A stretch of 8,771 bases of DNA from Candidatus Woesearchaeota archaeon (GTDB lineage: Archaea > Nanobdellota > Nanobdellia > SCGC-AAA011-G17 > GW2011-AR17): NCBI GenBank assembly GCA_016211095.1, contig JACQSW010000099.1, forward strand, positions 1 to 8,771. The letters run 5' to 3'. Made by a program: the position numbers and the translations under genes. The notes under the pieces were generated by a model. That model saw nothing but the letters and a program-made list of their open reading frames with translations, was not told the origin of the DNA and did not search any database. Shown piece by piece: positions 1 through 5,988 of the stretch (position 1 is its first letter; each line of letters opens with the position of its first letter).

Positions 1-1
1 A

Positions 2-508
2 AAAAAATATGAGTTCATTGATTGGGGCTACCATGGGTTTAATCATTTACCATTTACTTTAATCTCCGATGATGAATTAAAGGAAGAATTGAAAAATATT
101 TTTATGGCAACAAGTATAACTGCCCCCTTATGGATGGTGGAAGATAAGAAGGATCCTTCAAGGGTTTTTAATGCAATGAAAAAAGGAGGATACAAAATAA
201 CAGTGTATAAGGGAACAGACGACGGAATAAATCACAGCCATCATTACGCAATAAAAAAAGTGGAAACGCGTTACGGAATGAAATGCGTGTGCCTAAGCAA
301 CTGCTTTGAGGGCAACTCGCCAATGAAGCACATAAACAAAATTTTGCAAGAAATCAAAGAAAATGCTGATAAGGATGCTGTTTACTGCTTAAGTACGCAC
401 GACTTCACGCACAAAAATACAGAAAACCTTAAAAAGATAATACTAACTTTGCAAACTTATAAAAAAGAGGGTCGAATAAAATTAGCCAACCTAAAAAGGC
501 TATTATAA
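2..508 (+). CDS. Polysaccharide deacetylase (NodB/CE4-like), C-terminal part, 5' end outside window
   Basis: The frame is open from the left edge and ends at TAA 506-508, giving 168 visible residues. Visible residues 11-15 read HGFNH, the HxxxH metal-binding motif 2 of NodB-homology deacetylases, in the typical context D-W-G-Y-H-G. The C-terminal STHDFTHKN (His133, His137) fits the late-His motif that closes the barrel, and about 30 residues of helix follow. The family removes N- or O-acetyl groups from polysaccharides or sugar-lipid precursors. The N-terminal Asp-Asp motif lies outside the window, so catalytic competence cannot be judged. A TTG at 89 would start a 139-residue frame, but that discards the metal motif, so it is not the true start. 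The gene is probably co-transcribed with the secreted-protein gene 23 bases downstream. The stretch after the metal motif (around Trp44) lacks an obvious RxPYG motif, so this is a divergent member. Family call fairly sure, substrate unknown. Confidence 0.72.
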   Translation, partial: KKYEFIDWGYHGFNHLPFTLISDDELKEELKNIFMATSITAPLWMVEDKKDPSRVFNAMKKGGYKITVYKGTDDGINHSHHYAIKKVETRYGMKCVCLSNCFEGNSPMKHINKILQEIKENADKDAVYCLSTHDFTHKNTENLKKIILTLQTYKKEGRIKLANLKRLL

Positions 509-519
509 AAAATTTTTTT

Positions 520-524
520 GGAGG
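520..524 (+). promoter_or_regulatory. Shine-Dalgarno site for the secreted-protein gene
   Basis: GGAGG lies 7 bases before ATG 532, the strongest ribosome-binding site in the window. It fits translation as an internal gene of an operon with the upstream deacetylase. No TATA-like box is seen in the 23-base gap. The other promoter-proximal genes here mostly lack such a site and appear leaderless. Confidence 0.75.
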
Positions 525-531
525 AAAAAAG

Positions 532-1143
532 ATGCAAAAAATAAAATTAAGGCTAGCCGGCCTACTTTTGCTATTAGCAGTCGTTTCTAGCATAGCTGCG
601 CTGTCTGCTAAAGAATGGCTTACGGTTACAACATCAGATTCTCCGATGACGCCAGGAAATGATTTTAGCTGGAGAGTCTTGGACGCAAAAACATACTATC
701 CTCACGGCCAAACATTTGTGACGCAAAAAGGCCACATTAGTGGGGTAGCGATAGACTTGTTAAGGATAGGCAACCCTGGTGACATAGAAATAAGGATAGG
801 GGACTCTTTTGGTGACGGAAGCATTTTCACAGGAATAATACCTGCATCTGCTGTTCCGCAAGGCAACTACTACACCAAAGCCAACTGCGATTTTGTAGAA
901 GTAAAATTTGACAACAGAGAAGTAATTCCTGGAAAGGCTTACTACATCTGGCTGAAACCAACTAGCGGTCAATACAGTGTGCAAGGGGGAGACTGGTACA
1001 GCATGTGTATAACAAAAGGGCTTACAAACCTTTATCAAGAAGGAGTCAGATGCGACACAGGCATATGCTCGCAATACACCACAAGTGATGTAGTGTTTAG
1101 GACCTTCTTCAGCCAAAACCACCGCATAGACCAAGGATTCTAA
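532..1143 (+). CDS. Small secreted beta-sandwich protein, function unknown
   Basis: This 203-residue protein has a classic Sec signal: a basic start (K3, K5, R7), a hydrophobic core at about 9-24 and a likely cut after ALSA (residue 26). The core could instead stay as an N-terminal membrane anchor. Residues about 60-145 follow the pattern of a secreted jelly-roll repeat found in many archaeal and bacterial surface proteins: Q-T-F near the start, R-x-G-N-P-G-D-I-x-I-x-I at about 78-88, a polar loop, then V-I-P-G-K-A-Y-Y-I-W-L near 131-141. The pattern resembles the choice-of-anchor or carbohydrate-binding-like sandwiches that follow QSFTP-type starts. There are four cysteines (119, 159, 174, 179), enough for two disulfides after export. 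No catalytic motif or C-terminal sorting signal is visible. Co-transcription with a polysaccharide deacetylase suggests binding to surface glycans, which is inference. Confidence 0.75.
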   Translation: MQKIKLRLAGLLLLLAVVSSIAALSAKEWLTVTTSDSPMTPGNDFSWRVLDAKTYYPHGQTFVTQKGHISGVAIDLLRIGNPGDIEIRIGDSFGDGSIFTGIIPASAVPQGNYYTKANCDFVEVKFDNREVIPGKAYYIWLKPTSGQYSVQGGDWYSMCITKGLTNLYQEGVRCDTGICSQYTTSDVVFRTFFSQNHRIDQGF

Positions 1144-1152
1144 AAAAACAAA

Positions 1153-1168
1153 TTTTTTATTTTTTTTT
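1153..1168 (+). terminator. T-tract terminator after the deacetylase/secreted-protein operon
   Basis: Ten bases after the stop codon the plus strand carries T6 (1153-1158), one A, then T9 (1160-1168), preceded by A-runs that could weakly pair with them. Poly-T tracts of this kind end transcription in archaea without needing a stable hairpin. A new TATA-like box begins only 16 bases later. Confidence 0.65.
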
Positions 1169-1183
1169 GGATTAAACAGAAAA

Positions 1184-1191
1184 CTATAAAT
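1184..1191 (+). promoter_or_regulatory. TATA box for the FemAB-like gene
   Basis: CTATAAAT is preceded by a purine-rich BRE-like stretch (CAGAAAA). An archaeal TATA box places the transcript start about 25-27 bases downstream, near 1212-1214. That lies just after ATG 1206 and before in-frame ATG 1227, so the box bears on start choice. A poorer box at about 1171-1178 (ATTAAACA) would suit ATG 1206 better. Confidence 0.5.
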
Positions 1192-1205
1192 CCCTCCCGA
1201 AGCTT

Positions 1206-1847
1206 ATGATAAGCAGATTACAAAATATGAGATTCAAAGATATACAGGCAACGATTGTTATTGACCTTACGCATCCAGAAGAAGAGTTATGGGGTAAAGT
1301 CGATAAGAAGGCTAGGTGGGGTGTTAAGAAGGCTGAAAAAGAGGGATTAAAATTTGAGGAAATAGGAAAGGAACTGTGGCAGCAATTCTACAAAATCTAT
1401 CGAATAACATGCAAGCAGGGTGAAATTCCACCAATAAGTTATGAAGAACTAGCCCAAAAAAATCGTGCCCACTTGTTCGTTGCAAAGAAAGATGAAAAAA
1501 TCATTGCAGGATCTTTAGTCTTAGAAGCTGAGGATAAAATTTTGTTGGAACTTAACGCCTCTCTTCCCGAATATCTTTACCTTCAGCCGAATAACCTCCT
1601 TTATTGGAACATAATTTTGTGGGGGAAAAAGAATAAATTCAAAACATTTGATTTAGGCGGTTACCAATTAAACTCCAAGATAGGGTCAAAACTTTATGAG
1701 ATTAACAGGTTTAAGGAAAGATGGGGCGGGCAGATAAAAGAATACTACATCTACAGCTACAACCCATGCTATATTTTAGGCAGGAAGATTGTAAGAAACT
1801 TTCCGCTTATCAAAAAATTAAGAGATAAAGTAAGGCTATTATTTTAG
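1206..1847 (+). CDS. Short FemAB-like GNAT-fold acyltransferase
   Basis: The 213-residue product resembles the C-terminal half of FemA/FemB/FemX-type transferases (BioF2-like GNAT). Diagnostic parts are V-I-D-L-T-x-x-E-E-E-L-W at 18-29, the basic helix K-A-R-W-G-V-K-K-A-E-K-E-G at 35-47, a core strand F-V-A-K-K-D-E-K-I-I-A-G-S at 91-103, F-D-L-G-G at 148-152, and R-F-K-E-R-W-G-G at 168-175. Bacterial relatives move amino acids from aminoacyl-tRNA to peptidoglycan precursors. In archaea without murein the acceptor is unknown, possibly a surface glycan or lipid-linked sugar. Full-length relatives have about 330 residues with a second GNAT-like domain in front; here about 100 N-terminal residues are missing, and upstream DNA is a terminator and promoter, not lost coding sequence. 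ATG 1206 lies only about 21 bases from the TATA box and has no Shine-Dalgarno site, so ATG 1227 (206 residues) is a real alternative. The 3' end overlaps the convergent glycosyltransferase gene by 9 bases. Confidence 0.75.
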   Translation: MISRLQNMRFKDIQATIVIDLTHPEEELWGKVDKKARWGVKKAEKEGLKFEEIGKELWQQFYKIYRITCKQGEIPPISYEELAQKNRAHLFVAKKDEKIIAGSLVLEAEDKILLELNASLPEYLYLQPNNLLYWNIILWGKKNKFKTFDLGGYQLNSKIGSKLYEINRFKERWGGQIKEYYIYSYNPCYILGRKIVRNFPLIKKLRDKVRLLF

Positions 1848-2963
1848 ATTCTTAATTATATTGTCGAACTCTTTCTGCATGTTTTGTAAGCTGAAATTTT
1901 TTGCTTTTTCCCGAGCATTTAATGCCAATTTTTTTTGAATTTTTTTATTTGTGATGATTTGTGCTAATTTTTTAACGGCTTCTTCTTCATTGTTAAATAA
2001 GAAACCATTTTTGCCTTCTTCCACAATCTCTTTTTGCCCGCCCTTATTCACAACTATTGGGATGCAGCCATAACTCATTGCTTCTGCCGTTGACATGCCA
2101 AAATGCTCCAAAAGCCCGGGGTATTTTTCTTCATTTATTTCTAAACCCTTTGAATGAAGAAATAGTTTGGATTCCGCATAAACTTTATTTAATTCCTTAT
2201 TTGTTAAGTTGGTCATCAATTTTATCGGGTAACCGCTGATCTGTTTTTTCAGCTCATTATAGTAAGATTCGTCGTCTTTCAAACCACAAATTATTAGTTG
2301 GTAATCTTTAATTCCGGAATCATAAATTTTTTTGAAACATTCAATGTTGAATTCGTAATTCTTGTCTCTTGTTAGCCTTCCAACGCTTAGAATTATGTTT
2401 TTTTTGTTTTCATAATTTACTTTGGTCGGGATATCGATTGGCGGGTAAATTACTTTTTTAGCTTCAACACCCCAAAGCGTCTTCAACCAATGCTTAGTGT
2501 AATTCGAATTGCAATAAACATCATATTCGTTAGCATAGTTTTTAAAAACAGTTTTGATAAGATAAACTCCGACAAGTTGTACAAAATCAAAGAACCCTTT
2601 TTGTTGCCTATACCATTTTGGCTCAAAAAAATGGCAGTACATAATGTTATGCTTCGCTCTCGGCTTTACCAACTCTTGGGCATCAGCATTTATGAAAACA
2701 TCATAATTGGCTGAAAGCTTAGAAACTTGGCAAACAGAAAGCATCTTGAGATAAGCAGGGCAGCACTTTTTCTTGTAAACCCATTTGATATTAACTTTTG
2801 AAAGATTGATGTTGTAGGCTTTCTCCAAAACTTTTTTTTCTACCGGAAAAAGCGTCAGCAAGTCAACGTCATGCTTTTTTGAAAGGTGCTCCGCAATTTT
2901 GCAGTCAAACTTTTGTCCCCCGCCAAAGCTGTGCAGAGCCCAATCATAAACACAAACCCTCAT
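1839..2963 (-). CDS. GT4-family glycosyltransferase, ALG11-like
   Basis: With the start chosen at 2963 the protein has 374 residues, beginning M-R-V-C-V-Y-D-W. It shows the GT-B/GT4 layout: an N-terminal glycine loop S-F-G-G-G-Q-K (residues 12-18), a C-H-F-F motif near residue 110, the linker Y-P-P-I-D, the second-domain strand S-V-G-R-L-T-R-D-K-N (193-202), and the E-x7-E nucleotide-sugar motif (E286, E294) in E-H-F-G-M-S-T-A-E, then G-C-I-P-I-V and G-G-Q-K-E-I-V. The glycine loop, CHF motif and EHFG...AE...GG-K-I region recall ALG11-type mannosyltransferases, which extend lipid-linked oligosaccharides on the cytosolic membrane face; the sugar cannot be read here. A longer frame begins at 3014, but its extra 17 residues are not family-like, and a TATA box at 2986-2994 lies between the two starts, ideally placed for leaderless transcription from 2963. 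It is convergent with the FemAB-like gene and divergent from the radical SAM operon. Confidence 0.85.
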   Translation of the reverse strand: MRVCVYDWALHSFGGGQKFDCKIAEHLSKKHDVDLLTLFPVEKKVLEKAYNINLSKVNIKWVYKKKCCPAYLKMLSVCQVSKLSANYDVFINADAQELVKPRAKHNIMYCHFFEPKWYRQQKGFFDFVQLVGVYLIKTVFKNYANEYDVYCNSNYTKHWLKTLWGVEAKKVIYPPIDIPTKVNYENKKNIILSVGRLTRDKNYEFNIECFKKIYDSGIKDYQLIICGLKDDESYYNELKKQISGYPIKLMTNLTNKELNKVYAESKLFLHSKGLEINEEKYPGLLEHFGMSTAEAMSYGCIPIVVNKGGQKEIVEEGKNGFLFNNEEEAVKKLAQIITNKKIQKKLALNAREKAKNFSLQNMQKEFDNIIKNLK

Positions 2964-2985
2964 CCATATTATGTTGATAAAGAAG

Positions 2986-2994
2986 TTATTTAAA
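2986..2994 (-). promoter_or_regulatory. TATA box for the GT4 glycosyltransferase gene (leaderless)
   Basis: Read on the minus strand this is TTTAAATAA, with a purine-rich BRE-like stretch (GGGAGGAATG) just upstream. Its centre is 27 bases from the A of ATG 2963, the usual archaeal TATA-to-start-site distance, so the transcript should begin at or next to the start codon. This decides the start in favour of 2963 over 3014. Confidence 0.65.
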
Positions 2995-3031
2995 CATTCC
3001 TCCCGAATTTTCACTTTTTGGGAGCGAACAA

Positions 3032-3045
3032 AAAAGCTTATATAA
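3032..3045 (+). promoter_or_regulatory. BRE/TATA promoter of the radical SAM operon
   Basis: AAAAGCTTATATAA joins a BRE-like A-rich element to a strong TATA box centred near 3041. The predicted transcript start is about 3066-3068, leaving a leader of roughly 6-8 bases. The first nine bases, AAAAGCTTA, nearly repeat in the promoter of the MFS gene. The promoter lies back to back with the glycosyltransferase promoter inside a 110-base gap. Confidence 0.65.
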
Positions 3046-3062
3046 CACCAATTTTTAAATCA

Positions 3063-3070
3063 AGAGGGAG
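3063..3070 (+). promoter_or_regulatory. Shine-Dalgarno-like site before the first radical SAM gene
   Basis: AGAGGGAG ends 3 bases before ATG 3074. Spacing is tight, and the predicted transcript start falls inside it, so it may be only partly present in the mRNA. It still supports ATG 3074 as the start. Confidence 0.45.
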
Positions 3071-3073
3071 AAT

Positions 3074-4507
3074 ATGGATAAGAAAAAAATCCTGCTAACG
3101 AACCCTAGAAGGCGTACCTGCATGGTAAGCATGCCCCATATGGGGTTAGGCATATTGGCTGCGATACTTAAAAAAGCCGGTCACGAAGTGTTAGTGGTTG
3201 ATTATCAGCTAAGGCACAAGGCGCCTCCACTTAGTCAATTCTTAGAAGAATTTAAGCCAGATATAGTAGGGATAGTTATGTACACCGCTTCTGTTGAGGA
3301 AGCAGATGAGCTAATCCAGCAAGCAGCTAAGCTCCCAATCCCATTATTAGTTGGGGGGCCGCACGCAACCCTCTACTACGATGAGCTGCAAAACGACAAA
3401 AGGATAGATTATATCTTTATAGGCGAATCAGAAAACACAATCCTAAAAGTTGTTGAAACAGCAAAAAAAGAGGAAACGCCGCAACTTGTTAGGTCTAACG
3501 GGCTTGTAGACCCGGATAAAGCCCCTTTCCCAGACTTCACATCATTCTTTGAATACGCCTGCATAAGGAGTTACCCGATACTGACAAGTCGGGGTTGCCC
3601 GTTCAACTGCAGTTTCTGCCCCGTCCACAAAGTATCCTCATTAAAGTGGAGGCCGAGAAAAATAGAAAGTGTGATCGAAGAATTAAAGCTTGCCAAAAAA
3701 ATTTTGTCACCCCACCTACACGTCCTAATACAGGATGACAACGCTATTGTAGACAAAAACAGGTTCAAAAAATTCCTGCAAATGTACATCGACAACAAAA
3801 TGGATATGAGGATGGCGATAACAAACATACGGGCAGACAGCATAGACGACGAATTATTAATACTTCTAAAAAAAGCGGGCTGCAACTCTGTAGGGCTTGG
3901 AGTAGAATCAGGCAACCAAGAAGTATTCTCAAAAATCCACAAGGGAGAAACATTAGCAAGCATCGAAAAAGCTGCTGCACTAGTAAAAAAGCAGGGCATG
4001 CTCCTAAGCTTCTGCTTCGTAATAGGGCTGCCAGAAGACAACCTTGAAAGGGTGAAAGATTCAATAAAACTTGCAAATAAGTACGAAACGGATTCTAATT
4101 ATTGGAACATGGCCACACCATACAAAGGAACAGAGATTGAGCAGTGGTTTAAACAGCACGGAAAAATTTATGACATAAAAAACCACACATCATTCAGGGA
4201 CGGCGATTTTAGGTGCGATGAGCCGTGCGCAGAATCAGGAGACTTCACGAGAGAAGAAAGAAAAAAAGCCCACTACATGGCTATCCTAGGAACAGCGGAT
4301 GAAAGGCTAAAACTAATAAAAATACCCCAACTTCTGCCATACATTATTAGGTATGGGCTTTATTTGGATTTCATTTCTTGGTTGCCGAGAGGAATAAAAA
4401 AGAGCCTCAGCAAAAAAATTGACTTATTCGATAAGGGTTTTAAGCTTTACAAAAGGGAAGGATTGAAGCAACTTTTGAAACAAGCATATGACCTGTTTAA
4501 GCGGTAA
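3074..4507 (+). CDS. B12-binding-domain radical SAM enzyme, first of a tandem pair
   Basis: The 477-residue protein has a Rossmann-like cobalamin-binding-type domain at about 5-130 (K-I-L-L-T-N-P at 5-11, G-H-E-V-L-V-V-D, D-I-V-G-I, G-G-P-H-A-T at 94-99, I-G-E-S-E-N-T near 116-122). A radical SAM barrel follows with the cluster motif C175-x3-C179-x2-C182 in T-S-R-G-C-P-F-N-C-S-F-C, the G-V-E-S-G motif at 276-280, and G-L-P-E at 318-321. The layout is that of the BchE-like class that uses a [4Fe-4S] cluster and SAM for methylations, cyclisations or other radical chemistry. The first domain has no DxHxxG cobalamin-ligand motif, so any cobalamin would be bound without the usual His. The last ~90 residues are basic and helical and contain C381-x3-C385 just before them; no SPASM pattern is seen. 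Substrate unknown. The next gene starts 7 bases after the stop, so the two are one operon. Confidence 0.88.
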   Translation: MDKKKILLTNPRRRTCMVSMPHMGLGILAAILKKAGHEVLVVDYQLRHKAPPLSQFLEEFKPDIVGIVMYTASVEEADELIQQAAKLPIPLLVGGPHATLYYDELQNDKRIDYIFIGESENTILKVVETAKKEETPQLVRSNGLVDPDKAPFPDFTSFFEYACIRSYPILTSRGCPFNCSFCPVHKVSSLKWRPRKIESVIEELKLAKKILSPHLHVLIQDDNAIVDKNRFKKFLQMYIDNKMDMRMAITNIRADSIDDELLILLKKAGCNSVGLGVESGNQEVFSKIHKGETLASIEKAAALVKKQGMLLSFCFVIGLPEDNLERVKDSIKLANKYETDSNYWNMATPYKGTEIEQWFKQHGKIYDIKNHTSFRDGDFRCDEPCAESGDFTREERKKAHYMAILGTADERLKLIKIPQLLPYIIRYGLYLDFISWLPRGIKKSLSKKIDLFDKGFKLYKREGLKQLLKQAYDLFKR

Positions 4508-4514
4508 AAAAAAA

Positions 4515-5927
4515 ATGGTTAGCCCAAAAATCGCCCTTGTTAGCGTGTTAAAAGATTTGGAAACGGCCCCGCTAAGCCTCGCTTATCTTGCAAGCTTCCT
4601 AAAAAAAAATATGGAAGCAGACGTAAGCATAGTGGATATTAACTTTGAAGATCCGTTGGCAGAAATAAAAAAAATAAGGCCAGACATCGTTGGAATATCA
4701 TCAGTCGCTGTCGTTTACAATTCAGCGAGGCAACTTGCCAAACAGATCAAAGCAGAGCTAAATCTTCCGGTGATCATTGGCGGCGTGCACGTATCAACCT
4801 GCCCAGAATCTTTTGACGAAACAGCATTTGATGTAGGGGTTATTGGGGAGGGGGAAGAAACATTCCTCGAATTAATCCGGCTTTACGCAAAAGAAAAAAA
4901 ATTTTTTCCAACCAGCCTAAAAAAAATTAGTGGGTTAATATTCTTTGAGAATGGAAAAGAAACAAGAACCAGTCCAAGGCAGCCGTTAAGCCCAGACAAA
5001 ATTACCATACCAGACAGGTCCCTCCTTAACAAAAAATATTTTGAACCAAAACCGAGCTACAATCGGCTAAGGGGGGAAATTGTTAGAGAAGCAGGAATGT
5101 TAACCTCGAGGGGCTGCCCATACAAATGCGTCTTTTGCAGCACAACCAAATTCTGGGACAAAGTAAGATTTGTTGAAGCGAATCAAGCCGCGCAAGAAGC
5201 CAAAGAACTGATTGAAAAATTCAACATAAATTACATCGTAATCTACGACGACTTATTTGCTGTAAGCACAAAAAGGCTGCAAGAAGTGTATTCTGCGCTT
5301 GAGAAAGAAAATTTGGTTGGGAAGGCGAAGTTTTCTTGCTGCGTAAGAGCAAACCTCATCAACGACGAAACTTGCGCTTTATTAAAAAAGATGAATGTAG
5401 TTGCAGTTAATTTTGGCTTTGAAAGCGGAAGTGACCAAGTCCTAAAATACTTAAAAGCAGGCAGCATCACAGTTGAGCAAAACAAAAAAGCAGTCCTACT
5501 CTGCAAAAAATACGGCTTTGAAGTAAACGGCAGCTTCATGATTGGCTCACCCGGCGAAACAAAAGAAGACATAGAAAAAACAATAGAACTTATGGACTTC
5601 CTTAAGGATAACGGCGTGAAGGAGTGCTGGTGTGGCGTAACAGTGCCTTACCCGGCAACGCAGCTATGGGTGATAGCAAAAAATAAGGGGCTGATTGACC
5701 CAAAAAAATTCGAGTGGGAGTCATTGAATCCAAGTTACGCATGGAACCAATTCTTTGTAGACGAGAGCATTACAAAAAAAGAATTTTTAAAACTTTATCT
5801 CAAAGCAAAAGAAAAATCTTTCGAAATGAGCATTAAGAAACAGTCCTTCCCCATGAAAATTTTATGGAAATTAGCTTTTATAAGCCCAACAACATACTTT
5901 TTCATAAAAAAAAGGCTTTCCCAATAA
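4515..5927 (+). CDS. B12-binding-domain radical SAM enzyme, second of a tandem pair
   Basis: With ATG 4515 as start the protein has 470 residues. The cobalamin-type domain covers about 4-125 (K-I-A-L-V-S-V, D-I-V-G-I-S-S, G-G-V-H at 89-92, G-E-G-E-E-T at 111-116). The radical SAM barrel carries C201-x3-C205-x2-C208 in T-S-R-G-C-P-Y-K-C-V-F-C, then G-F-E-S-G-S at 301-306 and I-G-S-P-G-E-T at 343-349. An in-frame ATG at 4488 would add nine residues and overlap the upstream gene by 20 bases. The later start is preferred because it begins right at the family's first strand and lies 7 bases after the upstream stop, allowing coupled translation. As in its neighbour, DxHxxG is absent. The two proteins share architecture but differ clearly in sequence, so they are likely successive or paired enzymes of one pathway rather than a recent duplication. 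Product unknown. Confidence 0.87.
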   Translation: MVSPKIALVSVLKDLETAPLSLAYLASFLKKNMEADVSIVDINFEDPLAEIKKIRPDIVGISSVAVVYNSARQLAKQIKAELNLPVIIGGVHVSTCPESFDETAFDVGVIGEGEETFLELIRLYAKEKKFFPTSLKKISGLIFFENGKETRTSPRQPLSPDKITIPDRSLLNKKYFEPKPSYNRLRGEIVREAGMLTSRGCPYKCVFCSTTKFWDKVRFVEANQAAQEAKELIEKFNINYIVIYDDLFAVSTKRLQEVYSALEKENLVGKAKFSCCVRANLINDETCALLKKMNVVAVNFGFESGSDQVLKYLKAGSITVEQNKKAVLLCKKYGFEVNGSFMIGSPGETKEDIEKTIELMDFLKDNGVKECWCGVTVPYPATQLWVIAKNKGLIDPKKFEWESLNPSYAWNQFFVDESITKKEFLKLYLKAKEKSFEMSIKKQSFPMKILWKLAFISPTTYFFIKKRLSQ

Positions 5928-5947
5928 GCCCTAACGCCTATTTTTTT
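5914..5947 (+). terminator. Terminator region after the radical SAM operon
   Basis: A small hairpin (GGCTT 5914-5918, loop of 7, AAGCC 5926-5930) spans the stop codon, and a T7 tract lies at 5941-5947. The T-tract alone would suffice as an archaeal terminator; the hairpin is short and may be chance. A new promoter follows within 10 bases, which separates the MFS gene from the radical SAM operon. Confidence 0.5.
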
Positions 5948-5952
5948 GACCC

Positions 5953-5965
5953 AAAAGCTTTAAAA
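5953..5965 (+). promoter_or_regulatory. BRE/TATA promoter of the MFS transporter gene (leaderless)
   Basis: AAAAGCTTTAAAA has its TATA centre near 5962, about 27 bases before ATG 5989. Transcription should start at or within a base or two of the start codon, and there is no Shine-Dalgarno site, so the mRNA is probably leaderless. The element shares AAAAGCTT with the radical SAM operon promoter. Confidence 0.65.
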
Positions 5966-5988
5966 TTTTATAGTGTTCCTTATGCAAA

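Noticed and set aside
89..508. Independent 139-residue gene starting at TTG 89
   Set aside because: The same frame is open to the window edge and its upstream codons encode the HGFNH deacetylase motif, so TTG 89 is internal.
760..1134. Minus-strand open frame opposite the secreted-protein gene
   Set aside because: It has no promoter and no family-like sequence; it is a by-product of the plus-strand coding sequence, which has a clear signal peptide and ribosome-binding site.
2057..2714. Two short plus-strand frames inside the GT4 gene
   Set aside because: They are antisense to conserved glycosyltransferase motifs, with no ribosome-binding site or family resemblance.
1193..3007. Nine-base sequence CCTCCCGAA present at 1193-1201 and again at 2999-3007, both near promoters
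   Set aside because: The positions relative to the TATA boxes differ (downstream in one case, upstream in the other), and two copies of nine bases are too little to call an operator.
2964..3014. Seventeen-residue N-terminal extension of the GT4 glycosyltransferase
   Set aside because: The TATA box lies inside this stretch, and the family's first strand begins at the Met encoded at 2963.
3571..4076. Two overlapping minus-strand open frames inside the first radical SAM gene
   Set aside because: Both are antisense to well-conserved radical SAM motifs and show no recognisable domains.
4505..4517. A10 tract between the two radical SAM genes as a frameshift site producing a fused protein
   Set aside because: The stop codon of the first gene begins with the T just before the A-run, so a ribosome in that frame meets the stop before it could slip on the run. 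Termination and restart at ATG 4515 is simpler.
5243..5572. Minus-strand open frame inside the second radical SAM gene
   Set aside because: It lies antisense to conserved barrel sequence and has no independent support.
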